NCBI GenBank assembly: GCA_015680685.1
Contig: MNCI01005895.1
Span: 389,735 to 410,698 of the forward strand
Direction of reading: 5' to 3'
DNA length: 20,964 bases
Source: Gnetum montanum
Taxonomy: Eukaryota; Streptophyta; Gnetopsida; Gnetales; Gnetaceae
Of this stretch, positions 9,759 to 19,289 are shown in pieces (positions within the stretch are counted from its first letter, which is position 1; the number at the start of each line of letters is the position of its first letter). The notes beneath the pieces were generated by a model. The model saw only the letters and a list, made by a program, of their open reading frames with translations, was not told the origin of the DNA and ran no database searches. The translations under genes and the position numbers were made by a program.

Positions 9759-9777
9759 AACCCCAGCAATGGTGCTA
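9759..9777 (-). other. Primer-binding site of element A
   Basis: On the minus strand, four bases after the LTR end CA, the sequence reads TAGCACCATTGCTGGGG. It resembles the TGGCGCCGTTGCCGGGG PBS, usually attributed to tRNA-Asp, of Athila-type Ty3 elements, with transitions explained by C-to-T decay. It fixes the orientation of A and identifies 9782-10665 as its 5' LTR. Confidence 0.7.
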
Positions 9778-10534
9778 ATCATGAGTGGCAAGGTACCCCT
9801 ATGCCCAACCATATGAATTATAAGTGTTCAAAAATTATCCAATCGAATTCCATGGATGAGACTAGTTCTGCACCTAAATCATTATGCTTTAATCATAGTT
9901 TTCTATCTTTCCACTTGGACTAGTGGTAGCTTTGTCATGTATGGTTTAGTCCAAAGTGAGGCATGTGGTGTTTCCTAATCCTATTCTACTCCTAATGACA
10001 ATAAGGAGATAATTAATTAAGCTAATGAACAATGGAATGTAAAACCTAAACAAGCCTATGTGTGATGAATATTCATTTCTAATCATCTTCACACACCTTG
10101 GACTTCGTATAATCACTATTAGAATTACCAAGTATACATCACTAGATTTGTCAAACAATGCACTACTGAGATATCAAGTAATTATACTTAAATACTTGTG
10201 ATTATACATACTCATTCTGCTTAATGATAGTAATCGTAAAGAACAATAGATGAAAATATTAACTAAGGAAAATAGTAAATAATTAAACAATTTACAATTG
10301 AAAGTAGTAAGAATCTAAGTGGATGGTTCAATGATGGAAGTAATCACGATCTTTATTGCTAGTCATGTAACATGTCCAAGTACATCACACTCAAATAAGA
10401 ATGTTGTACAATCACAAACATCACATTGGGGACATGCACTAGGACTAATAAAACTTAAATTTTGAAATCTAAGAGAGACTATAAAAAATTAGCAACTAAG
10501 AAAGTATCTCCCCTGACCATGCACCCAAGTGTTG

Positions 10535-10542
10535 TATTTATA
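10535..10542 (-). promoter_or_regulatory. TATA box in LTR of element A
   Basis: TATAAATA on the minus strand, about 123 bp from the LTR start. It is followed by an ACACTTGG-type motif that is also found at the same place in the other LTR (11615-11622). Confidence 0.65.
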
Positions 10543-10608
10543 GGCTAACACTAAAGAGACAATATTGGAAATCTGACATCGTTTCTTGGGACCTAATATC
10601 GCATATCC

Positions 10609-10628
10609 GATATCAAGGCCTTGATATC
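10609..10628. repeat. 20-bp perfect palindrome in LTR of element A
   Basis: GATATCAAGGCCTTGATATC is identical to its own reverse complement. The counterpart in the other LTR at 11689-11708 keeps the arms GATATCA and TGATATC around a different 6-bp centre. It lies in U3, between the LTR start and the TATA box. Confidence 0.85.
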
Positions 10629-10665
10629 AAGTATCTGCTATCAGAGCTGACATAATGATGAATCA

Positions 10666-10860
10666 TTAGTCCACATATTCAACATTCTATTAAAGAAGCA
10701 TCAAAATTTGAATTTAAAAAATTATTACCTTTGTCCTTACCTTGAAGTTAGATAGATTAGGGCTTGATTGATTGAAGCTTTTATCTTTTCTTGTTAAGTA
10801 GTCATTGGATTCTTCTTCAAAGAAGAGTTACTTATTCTTCTTTGCTCATATCCTCATTAA
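10666..10860. other. Spacer between the two family 1 LTRs
   Basis: 195 bp of AT-rich DNA with no homology to the LTRs and no coding signal. It separates the 5' LTR of A from the 3' LTR of B, so it is probably the original DNA between two independent insertions. Confidence 0.6.
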
Positions 10861-11614
10861 TGAGTGGTGAGGTACTCCTATGCCCAACCATATGAATCAA
10901 AAGTTTTTATGCACGATTCGGTCAAATTTCATGGATGGGACTAGTTGTGCATCGAAATTGTTATGTCTTGATTGTAGCTTGTTGTCTTCTCACTTGGACT
11001 AGTGGTAGCTTTTTCATGTATGGTTTAGTCTAGAGTGAGGCATATGATTCTTAATGGGGTCTAGCCCTAAGCTACTCCTAATGATAATAAAGATATTAAT
11101 TAATTAAGCTAATTAATAATGGTAGGTAAATTCTAAACTACCCTATGTGTGATGAGCATCCATCCATAACCATTCGTACACACCTTGGACTTTGCATAAC
11201 TATCGCTGAGATTACCAAGTGTACATCACTGGGCATACCAAATGATAACATTGATTTGTTACCAAGTAATTACACTTAAGTACTTATGATTATTCATACT
11301 CATTCCAGTTAATGATATAAATAACAAAGAGTAATAAATGAAAACATTAACTAAGGAAAAGAATAAATAATTAAACAATTAAAAGTAGTAATAAAGCTAA
11401 GTGGATGTTGTAATGATGGAAGTAATCTTGATCTTTATTACTAGACATGCAATGTGTCCAATTATGTCACACTCAAATAAGGATGTCGTACAATCACTTA
11501 ACATCATACTACAGAAATGCAATGAAAACTAACAAATCTTGAAATCAAAAGCCTAATTCTATCTTCTCTATTTTTTTTAGATTTTCTATATCCCAACTAT
11601 GCATCCAAGTGTGG

Positions 11615-11622
11615 TATTTATA
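11615..11622 (-). promoter_or_regulatory. TATA box in LTR of element B
   Basis: The minus strand reads GCTATAAATACCACACTTGG around this point. Its position and surroundings match the TATA box of the LTR of A. It sits downstream of the 20-bp palindrome, as in the sister LTR. Confidence 0.65.
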
Positions 11623-11688
11623 GCCACACATGGAAGAGGCAATATCCAATGCTCAACATCAAATGTTATGCCCTAATATTGAATACCC

Positions 11689-11708
11689 GATATCATATAT
11701 GTGATATC
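11689..11708. repeat. 20-bp imperfect palindrome in LTR of element B
   Basis: Arms GATATCA and TGATATC flank the centre TATATG. Total length and arms equal those of the perfect palindrome in the sister LTR, while the centre differs. Confidence 0.8.
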
Positions 11709-11734
11709 AGAGCCATGCAAAACATGACTCATCA

Positions 11735-11746
11735 TACCCTCACAAC
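11735..11746 (-). other. Polypurine tract of element B
   Basis: GTTGTGAGGGTA on the minus strand directly precedes the LTR start TGATGAGTC. It is the counterpart of the GTCATGGGGGTA of element A and weaker in purine content. Confidence 0.45.
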
Positions 11747-11909
11747 TAAATGAAAATTTATTCTTAAGTTTAAAAAATGAGAAACAAGCTCTATACAAAA
11801 TATTCAGAAGGTATGGGATTATTGAATAACTTAAGTAGAAACACAAATTGACTTTTACATGTCACAATGGTGTTTTATAAAAATTGGCACAACATGAAAA
11901 AACAACAAA

Positions 11910-14570
11910 ACTAGGAAAAACTCATGTAGTTTCTAGAGGTAATGGCTCTTCCATGGGCTGCTTCCCTTTGTCAACAAGCTTCTGTAGTGGTTCAAGAGTG
12001 CCTATAATTTTTCATCCTTCATTCTTCGATCATGTACCATCCAGGCCATTGAGCTAATGTGTGTTGGAACTAGTACATCCCATAGACATAGAAATTGTAG
12101 GAACATCTTATTAGCTTTCACATAACAAGCTACAAATTTTCATCATTCCTCCTCAAAGGCCTTAGCATCTTGTTTCAATTCATGGTGATCTATCAATTTC
12201 CTACCTAGGTTTAAGGCTACATCTCTTTGTCTATGATAGTGAGCTTTAATTACCTCCAATTCTGTATTTTCCACGTAGAGTTTTTGTAGAGAATTTTTCC
12301 TATCTACAAAACGTTTTTCATATAGTGCATAAGTGGCTACTACTTATTGCTCTAGCTTGTTTCTAGGTTGACCTACTATTAACATGGCAATGTTGACATA
12401 TTGAAAGTTAGCCAATGCTATATACTCCTTTAAATCTTCAATTTGTGGGTCTTTATTCTTTACTTCCATTTGATGGACCAAGGCATAGCTATCCAAGATT
12501 GGCTACTAGTCAAGATTTTGTGTTGAGATAGAACTAATGAAGGCCTTTTCCATCTAAATTTCTTTTTCATTAATCTACTTGTACATGCCAATTTGGTCCT
12601 AGAAGTGCTCCTTTAGTTCTTCATGTTTCTTGACCTCATTTTTGCATATACTTATCTCAATTTCAGATTTTTGATGTATCAAATGCACCTCCTCCATTAA
12701 GAGGGTTTGATTTTCTTTGGTCAATCTACTAATGTCTTGGTTGACCCTCACTAATTGTTCTCTCAACTGGTGGACACTTTCTTTCAAGATATTATTTTGT
12801 TTTTCTATAGTGGTCAACCTTATTTTATCCATAGCAAGCTATTTATTTTCTTCTTATGTGGTGGTTAATGCCTTTACATGGGAATATGCTTGAGCTTCAG
12901 TAGCTGAGGCATTCTAGACTACCTTTTCCTTCTCTTGCTCAGCAGTTTTGTTTTGTTCAATCAATTAGAATAGCTACTCCATTTAGAATTTTTTTAGTTG
13001 GTTAGATATGATAAATTAGGTAATCTCTTGTGTTTTAGCTCTCAAGGTAACAAACTCTTGTTGTAGTCTCTACACTTTTATTTTTGCATGCTCCACCCTG
13101 GTCCTTGCCATGACTAGCTTCTCTTCTATGGTAATGAGGTTTGGTTGAACTATAGTGACATCACTAAGGATTTCAAAAAGAGTTTTCATCACTTTTTTGG
13201 TCTATAGTAGTCTATCAAATATATCCTCATGGGGCTGTAGGAGTCATCGAAGTCCTAGCTAGCATTTTGACATCTCTTGTCCTAGTGAAATCTATTAGAG
13301 ACATAATAGGAACATTAAAATATTCTTTAATGTGATTTGTAATGACTTCTGTTTTGCCTACTACACCTTAGTGCTACATGAGCACAATGGTAACACCTTC
13401 TTCTATTTCAAGAATTACCTAAAAATATGCGACATTCCTAGAGATCTATTATGACCATTAGGATTCTCCACTTGACTATAAAGAAATTTTTCCTCTTGAT
13501 GGATCAGTAAAAATGATGGGTTGCATGGCATCATTGATGATTCAAAAGAGGTTTGATTTTTCCCTACTTCCCCAATTGAGAGTTTTAGCAATGCATTGCA
13601 AGTGGCTCATTACAAGTTGGTAATCTTGTGGCGGTGGTAGTGGAACTTGTGGCTCTCACCATTACTTAGGCTCTTACTCTATTTCCTTTTTTGGTTCTTG
13701 TTCTTGTTCCTCACTAAGGTCTTTCCTTAGTGTTGTGGGTTTAATAAACTCAACAAAAGAAGAATTTTGAGCCCTCCTAGGAACATCATTGGTGTGTCCT
13801 AGGATTTTGGCACACCTGCAAAACTTTCTAAGCAAGCAAGGGAATGGAAGTGTTGGCCTCCCTACCTTATTTTCTTCAAACCACCTTTGAATTTACATAC
13901 AGTATAATTGGGAAATATTGACATTGTATTTGTCCATTAATATTGCACTTCCCCTAGCTATGTAGGTTGAAATTCTATTGAGCCCTTAAGTTAGGAAGAG
14001 GTGATATGTGCCTATCTTAAAATAACTCCTCTCTTCCAAAGTCAACTTGTTGTATATTTTATTATATTTATTATACTCTCACTTTAGCCACAACTTTCTA
14101 ATTTCTAGATCAAACCTTGTGGATAGATGTGCCATATTAGCCTCCAAAATTGACAGATTTAGAGTCTCTATGATTACCTTGATTTAAAATGAGATAGTGA
14201 CTCTACTAATTTTAACTGTGGTGCCTTCTTCCTTTTCATGCCAAAATTGGTACATCTCACTAAGGTACCATTCCCCACTTTCTAATAGGATGTGCTGTAA
14301 TGAAAATACCTGGAGTTGAGTTCAAACTACCTCAAGGGAAAATGCCATAAATGGCCCAAATTTTATTTTCACAATGACTATGTTCAACATGGATTTCTCT
14401 TGGATGGCTTCGAGGCATTCTTGGGATAATGTGAGGTGTTTTCCTTGCACTGGAAATTATGGTTCTGTAGTCTCTCCTTGGACTAACTGCTCTATAATAG
14501 GAGCCTCTTAATGATTTTGAATGACTAGGCCTCCTATTTTTCATGTTTAGTTAGTGAGCCTTATTCTCCT
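11910..14570 (-). pseudogene. Second ORF of element B (conserved domain plus coiled coil), decayed
   Basis: This copy is easier to read than that of A. Conserved points in order are YQFWHEKEEG (14252-14221), LTLEERSYFKIGTYHLF (near 14045-13990), RWFEENKVGRPTLPFP (near 13890-13840), NDVPRRAQNSSFVEF (near 13790-13750), a Glu-rich linker (near 13700), and IDFTRTRDVKML (near 13300-13265). A coiled coil follows, open for 77 codons at 12832-12599 (KESVHQLREQLVRVNQDI). The C-terminal part continues through LGRKLIDHHELKQDAKAFEEE (near 12220-12160). Between 12600 and 12347 the frame has six stops, five of them TAG in Gln-like positions; at 12503-12505 TAG faces CAG in A. It is interpreted as a structural or regulatory protein of the element, function unknown. 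Confidence 0.65.
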
Positions 14571-14599
14571 AGTCAACCTTTTCCACCTCTCAAGCATTT

Positions 14600-15490
14600 G
14601 GTTGCACCCTGTGAAGGTCTTTCTTGTCCTTCTCTTTTTGGGGCCATCTATAATCAATCAAGGGTTTTATGTTACTAAGGTGTTGTCATTTAGTATTAAT
14701 ATCTTTATACCTTACACATGACCTTAGTTCCATTAAATTATTTAGCTCATATGATTGCAAAGTTAGAACAATTTAAAAAAAATGCCCAAAAAGTGTTAAC
14801 TTCATTTATTATCCTTTGTAATTTGCCTTTTTGCCTAATGTATGGCCTATAATGACAATTATGATCCCTTGGGTGAGAGAATTAGGGATTCTAGCATTCA
14901 TATGATTGATTGTTAATTAAAACATTTAAGGTCTTTAACATTCTTATCCTTATAATACCTTTCAATTGATAGAAAATTTTGAAAAACTGATGCATGTTTT
15001 CCATGCAAGCATCCTTCTCCAACTAAATTAAGCACTCCAAGTTCAACTAGGTTCAAAACCCATGAAAATTGGAGTGGTATGAAGCAATATATCATGTGTG
15101 GAAGTTGGTTGCACATAGCTCTAAGTTGAGAGAGAAAAATTCAAAAACTCCCCTAGCTACAAATGATGATAACGGATTTTGGAGCACCATTGAGGCCTTA
15201 TAGATAATGTTTTATGGATTTGATATTAGGTATTCAATTTTAGGGCTAATTTGATATCAGGTAGTCAATATCTAGGTGCTTGAATCTGCATATTATGAGG
15301 TCATTCACCATGAAAAATGAACCTTTGTAATTGGTGGAAGGGTTACATATAAAATCCAAAGTTCTAGGGTAAGTGAGAATTTATATGTAGGCACTAGTAC
15401 ATGTTAGAAGATAGAATCACAGGCATTAAAAGCTTTCAAAGATACACAGAAAGGGCTATTAGATCCATGATGTAGAAAAAATTGGTTATA
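14600..15490. other. Segment of B absent from A, with an inverted LTR-like piece
   Basis: Element A passes directly from the start of its second ORF (about 6570) to the conserved block (about 6600), while B carries about 0.9 kb more. No protein-like frame is apparent. The length is close to that of one family 1 LTR, and 15221-15275 matches the family 1 LTR in opposite orientation. It could be a decayed solo LTR inserted in B, or ancestral DNA lost from A. Confidence 0.45.
15221..15275 (+). repeat. Inverted fragment of family 1 LTR
   Basis: TGATATTAGGTATTCAATTT followed by TAGGGC matches the reverse complement of LTR positions about 11665-11696 (GATATC-GGGTATTCAATATTAGGGC) with few differences. 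The next bases, TAATTTGATATCAGG, follow the same course with small gaps. Orientation is opposite to the LTRs of A and B. Confidence 0.6.
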
Positions 15491-16645
15491 TGATAAGGGA
15501 AAGCATTGAGTTTAACATTTACGCACTTGGAAGGTTTAAGATAATTTGGTTATCTCAAACAAGCACAAGTCATAATAGTTATACAAGTTGATCCTCCCCA
15601 AAGTAGGAGTTAACCCTTAATTCCCTTGTATAACCACTCCTAAAAATGTCTCTAGTCACAAAAGGGATTGAATGCAATGCATACCTGTGAAACAAAGCAT
15701 ACATGTTAAAACCACTAATTTGAGAAAATATCTCTATGTTACATAAAACCATAAGCTAGGATCATATGGACAATGAAATGAGATGGATTTGAGAAGGGAT
15801 TGTAGGAATTGGGACATGAGGTGCCTTACCATAGTCATAATGAATCCTTATGTATTATTAATTGTTAAGTAATCATTAGCCATTCTTCCCAGGGTTCAAA
15901 CCAAGTCCAAACCATGTTCCAGTGACATTGCATTATTTCATCACTTTTTTTAATAATCATAAGACTACAACAATTGCAAGAAGTAGCATCACTTGGCATT
16001 TTGTCCAAGGGAGGAGTTTATACATGGTACTTTTTTTAAGTATTTTGAAAATCTGCAAACCTTAAGGCATGGGTAACATATCTTTCCAGTGGAACCCTCA
16101 AAAATTTATTTAGGGCTCTTTTATGTAGCTCTTACTTCTATTTTTCATTATATCTACAAGTATGTAATTACAACCTTAGCAACATGACAGAACATATAGA
16201 AATGGTCAAAGAGAATCCACAAATTCCCTTGATGTCACACTCTTCACATTTCCCCTTGGTTCTTCACTTTTCTATCTAGGCACAATGATTATGAATTTAT
16301 TTTTAGTTCAATGATAAAAAAGAATATCATTATGACTAGGGTAAGAACCTCTTATTAATGGAATGGATGGATGGATGATGTGTTCTCGCTATCCAACAAT
16401 TAGTTCCTTATGACTTGACAATAGAGAGGAAACCTTACCTTAGTTGGCTACATGATCATTTTATTCATAAGAAAGATTAATTACAAAGTAAATAAAAATA
16501 AAATGTGGAAAAATTTGAAAAGGATAGGAAAATTTGGTATCAAGAAATAAGAAAATAATAAAAAATTGTAAAACAAAAAGATGAAAAACACCTATCAATT
16601 ATGAATGTTAGGATGGAGTGTTTTCCCCATGACTAAGTATTTAAC
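15490..16645 (-). other. Conserved non-coding block, element B
   Basis: Collinear with 6590-7766 of A, with landmarks such as CCAAAGTAGG, CCCTTGTATAACCA, GGGACATGAGGT, CAAACCAAGTCCAAACCA and AAAGAGAATCCACAAAT. No sustained protein frame is visible on either strand. An A-rich tract at about 16480-16600 (pyrimidine-rich on the coding strand) is shared with A. A GGAT microsatellite-like stretch lies near 16365-16378. Confidence 0.5.
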
Positions 16646-19107
16646 CTAATAATAAATAATCAATGGATAGGTAGGCTTCATGAATTTGTGAAATAGTGTT
16701 AACCTTTCATTTCCAAGCCATTGGATGTCTCTTGGCTTAGTGGTGATTGTGTAGATAAGTTGTTTTTCACACACTTGGTTGTTAATTGTATGGTAGGTCA
16801 TAGTATGAGTTAGGTTAATATTGTAGATGTTTGGCCCATGATTGCATTCTTGATCATGATTAGGTATGCATGGATTCATTTCTCTCTTCACAATGATAGA
16901 TTCATTACTTTTTTTAGGTGTTGAAGTAATGATGGATGGTGACCCTTGTGTAGGATCATAGGATGTTGGTTGTAAAAGGAAAGTTGTTACACTTGATTGG
17001 CGTTGTGTTGGTTTGGATTATGTTGTAGGTTCATAAGTGTTGCGCTTATGCATGGGAGCTATCCTAAAGAAAGGATTTTTTCAAGATTATTGTGAAAACC
17101 TACTAGCATTATCATGTCTATGCACATTTTTAGCACAAGTGGCATTCATTTGTTGATGTTGTGATCCTGAACCTTCCTCTGTTGCTAGGTGGCATGTGAT
17201 GGGATGGAGCATTAGTATACCAAGAACACAATGGAGGGTAAGAGGTGTGAAGTGGTTATCCTTTAGGAGATTTCATGGGTTAATGATACTCAAGAGAGTG
17301 GTAGTAGTGATTTTAATTAGAGAACATAGAACTAGTTGGAAAAATAGTTTGTTCAACATAATAACTATACAAGTTCAGCTGGTAATAAGGGTAAGGTTGG
17401 TTTTGTCACGACCTCCCCCATGACTATGGGTTTCACCACTACAGTTGATGATAGTGTTGAGGCTATTATGAAGTTCCCCTAGGATAGTACAATTGGTTGA
17501 AGGATTGTCTATAATTGCCTTATGGAAAATATAATTTCTTGGGCATGTGCTTTTGTATGAACATGGGATTTAATGTAAAATCCCAATACTCATGTAGATG
17601 TGACATAATTAGGTAATGGCCCTTTAGATGATCATATATGTAGATGTCACATCTATCATCTTTGTCTCTAGTTGAGTCTATAGCCTTGCTTTCTTTAGCC
17701 ATTTCCCCTGTTTGTTGATAAGTGTTCTTGACTATTCCCTAATTCTTCTTCCTCCATTTATTATGATCACCTAATTCATATTACATTACCTTCTCCTCTA
17801 TAGTTTTTACAAAATTTGTAAATTTTTCATTTATCCCCTCCAAAACCCTTTCAAACTTTGCTTCAAGTTCATCAATAGACCTTTGTATCAAGAAGGTTTG
17901 TTGCGGAATCATCATATCAAGAGTGACCACTTTCTCCTTACCATTGGTGTGGACCTTTTTCTTTTGAAGAGTTGGGGCCCAGTGATTATTCTTAACATTC
18001 TACCATTTTCTTAGATCACCTTCTTCTTTTGCTACATGCTCAATTAACTCTCAAATCTGATGGATTCATAGCTCGTATAATTAACTTGGATCATACATCC
18101 CAAGGGTCTCTCTCATTTCATTACAAATCCCATATATGATGTGAAAAAGTTGCTCTTCCTTAGAGAAATCATGACTTGGGTATCTATTTAGTAAATATGT
18201 ATCTAGGACCATGTCCAAGGGTTCACATTGTTCTTTCCTCCACTCTTGGATCCATCTCCTTAGGTTGAACACCCTCGCATAGGTTTGGTATTTCTCGTTC
18301 AAGAGTTCTAGTAATGTGGACCATTGTCAAATTAAATTTATTTCAACAATATATACCACACTTTGGCTCTATTGATTAGTGTCCTAGGAAATAGCTTATG
18401 CTTTTTCCATCCACTTTCAATGTTGTATAAGGCACAAGCATCATGGGAGGCTTGTAAATGATGTTGTGGATCCAAATCATAGCCTCCCACAAATTGAGGG
18501 ATATTATTCATATTAAGCATGGGTAGGAAACTTTCTTTGTGATGCTTTTGAAATATCTTAATTACCTCTATGACTTGTATTAGGCTCTTAGTGGCCAATA
18601 AGGGTTCATCCTCCTCAAACATGTTGTGATAAAATTTCTTTTTCTATTCATTTTATTGTGATGATTTTGTCTATGTTCATTTTGATGTCTTTAATATCTC
18701 CCATGGGTTTGATTTCTATTTTTATTTTGACCTCATAGTGAAGCTTTTTCTCTATACCTACATTCACCTTCATCAAAAATAGATGTTGAAGAGGAAGAGG
18801 AATATGAGAAACTGGAAGGTTTGCCATGGCTTCTATGGTGTTTCCCATAGTCCTCTGATTTATCATTTCTATGTTTTGAGGAGGTTCTAGGCCTTGAGGC
18901 CTCACCTGGTCTAGGACTTACTTCATCTTCTCTAGGATTGTCTAACTTAGGTGAATGTAGTCTTTGAATTCCATTAGGATGATCATGAACATATGAAACC
19001 CCTGCATGTAATTTTTTACTCCAATGTTCTTCAACATCTATCTTATTAGTTCTACAATGAATGTTCTTGCCATACAATGCATTATCACTTCTTTCTAAAA
19101 GAGACAT
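16646..19107 (-). pseudogene. gag-like gene of element B, decayed
   Basis: It starts at an ATG at 19107 (MSLLERSDNALYGKN). The first ~124 codons are Ser/Arg/His/Pro-rich and end at a stop near 18733. After frame changes comes the capsid-like core, FVGGYDLDPQHHLQASHDAC (18497-18440) and NRAKVWYILL (near 18345), then LNEKYQTYARVFNLRRWIQE and YPSHDFSKEEQLFHIIYGIC (18302-18110). The Trp, Leu and Arg spacing matches Ty3 Retrotrans_gag proteins. A helical segment and a CCHC-like motif with two Cys replaced by Tyr (17651-17613) follow. The tail is Tyr/Gln/Pro-rich, then Asn/Thr-rich (17180-16650). It lies where gag is expected, close to the lost 5' LTR. Confidence 0.7.
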
Positions 19108-19289
19108 TATTGTTAGTTAATTATGTGTATGATTTTAATATTTTCTGAAAGATATATTGAAACACCACAAAAATCTGTGAGTTTAGCATCTATCTGACAA
19201 GAAGCAGATCCCCATGACCCATAGGCAGCTTCGGCTACATTTGAAGTCACACAGGGCAATCTTGGAAATCGAGACATCTGGTTAAGTGA

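Larger units (their letters stand above)
3522..10665 (-). mobile_element. Element A: pol-less LTR retroelement, minus strand
   Basis: Read on the minus strand, it runs from a 5' LTR (10665-9782) through a PBS (9777-9759), a gag-like pseudogene (9653-7767), a non-coding block (7766-6590), a second long pseudogene (about 6570-3750) and a PPT (3575-3564) to an LTR stump (3563-3522). It is collinear with element B over its whole internal length. Relative to B it lacks about 0.9 kb before the second ORF and about 0.5 kb near the gag C-terminus, and it has a 93-bp tandem duplication. No RT, RNase H, integrase or protease motif was found between the two genes. It is CpG-poor and full of stops, so it is old and inactive. 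Confidence 0.8.
9782..10665 (-). mobile_element. 5' LTR of element A (884 bp)
   Basis: It is homologous over its length to 10861-11734. Shared landmarks include GGTAC-CCTATGCCCAACC at the left, CACTTGGACTAGTGGTAGC, ACACCTTGGACTT, the TATA region and a 20-bp palindrome. It begins TG (9782) and ends CA (10664-10665) on the + strand. A PBS lies on the left. On the right there is no PPT, only spacer DNA, as expected for a 5' LTR read on the minus strand. Confidence 0.8.
10861..11734 (-). mobile_element. 3' LTR of element B (874 bp)
   Basis: Homologous to 9782-10665 with many substitutions. It starts TGAGTGGTGAGGTAC and ends CATGACTCATCA on the + strand. No PBS lies to its left, while a polypurine-like GTTGTGAGGGTA (minus strand) lies to its right. 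This marks it as the 3' LTR of the element extending rightward. Confidence 0.8.
10861..19157 (-). mobile_element. Element B: pol-less LTR retroelement, minus strand, 5' end missing
   Basis: On the minus strand the gag-like pseudogene comes first (19107-16646). A non-coding block (16645-15490), an extra segment (15490-14600), the second ORF (about 14570-11910), the PPT (11746-11735) and the 3' LTR (11734-10861) follow. It aligns collinearly with element A. On the right, homology to the leader of A stops at about 19157, where a family 2 LTR starts, so its PBS and 5' LTR should lie beyond that insertion and outside the window. No pol motifs were seen. It is inactive because of stops, frameshifts and loss of an end. 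Confidence 0.8.

Noticed and set aside
11706-11719. TATCAGAGCCATG on the + strand, resembling the initiator-tRNA-Met PBS
   Set aside because: It lies inside the LTR end shared with the other copy (about 10639), on the strand opposite to the genes, and gag and the PBS of A fix the minus orientation.
13236-13262. Asp-Phe-Asp-Asp on the minus strand, resembling an RT YxDD box
   Set aside because: It lies in a frame other than the one conserved between A and B, and the matching place in A does not preserve it. No other RT blocks surround it.
3522-19157. Endogenous pararetrovirus as an explanation for the repeats
   Set aside because: TG...CA-ended repeats of ~880 bp with PBS and PPT in the right places and a Ty3-like gag fit an LTR retroelement. 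No movement protein or RT was seen.
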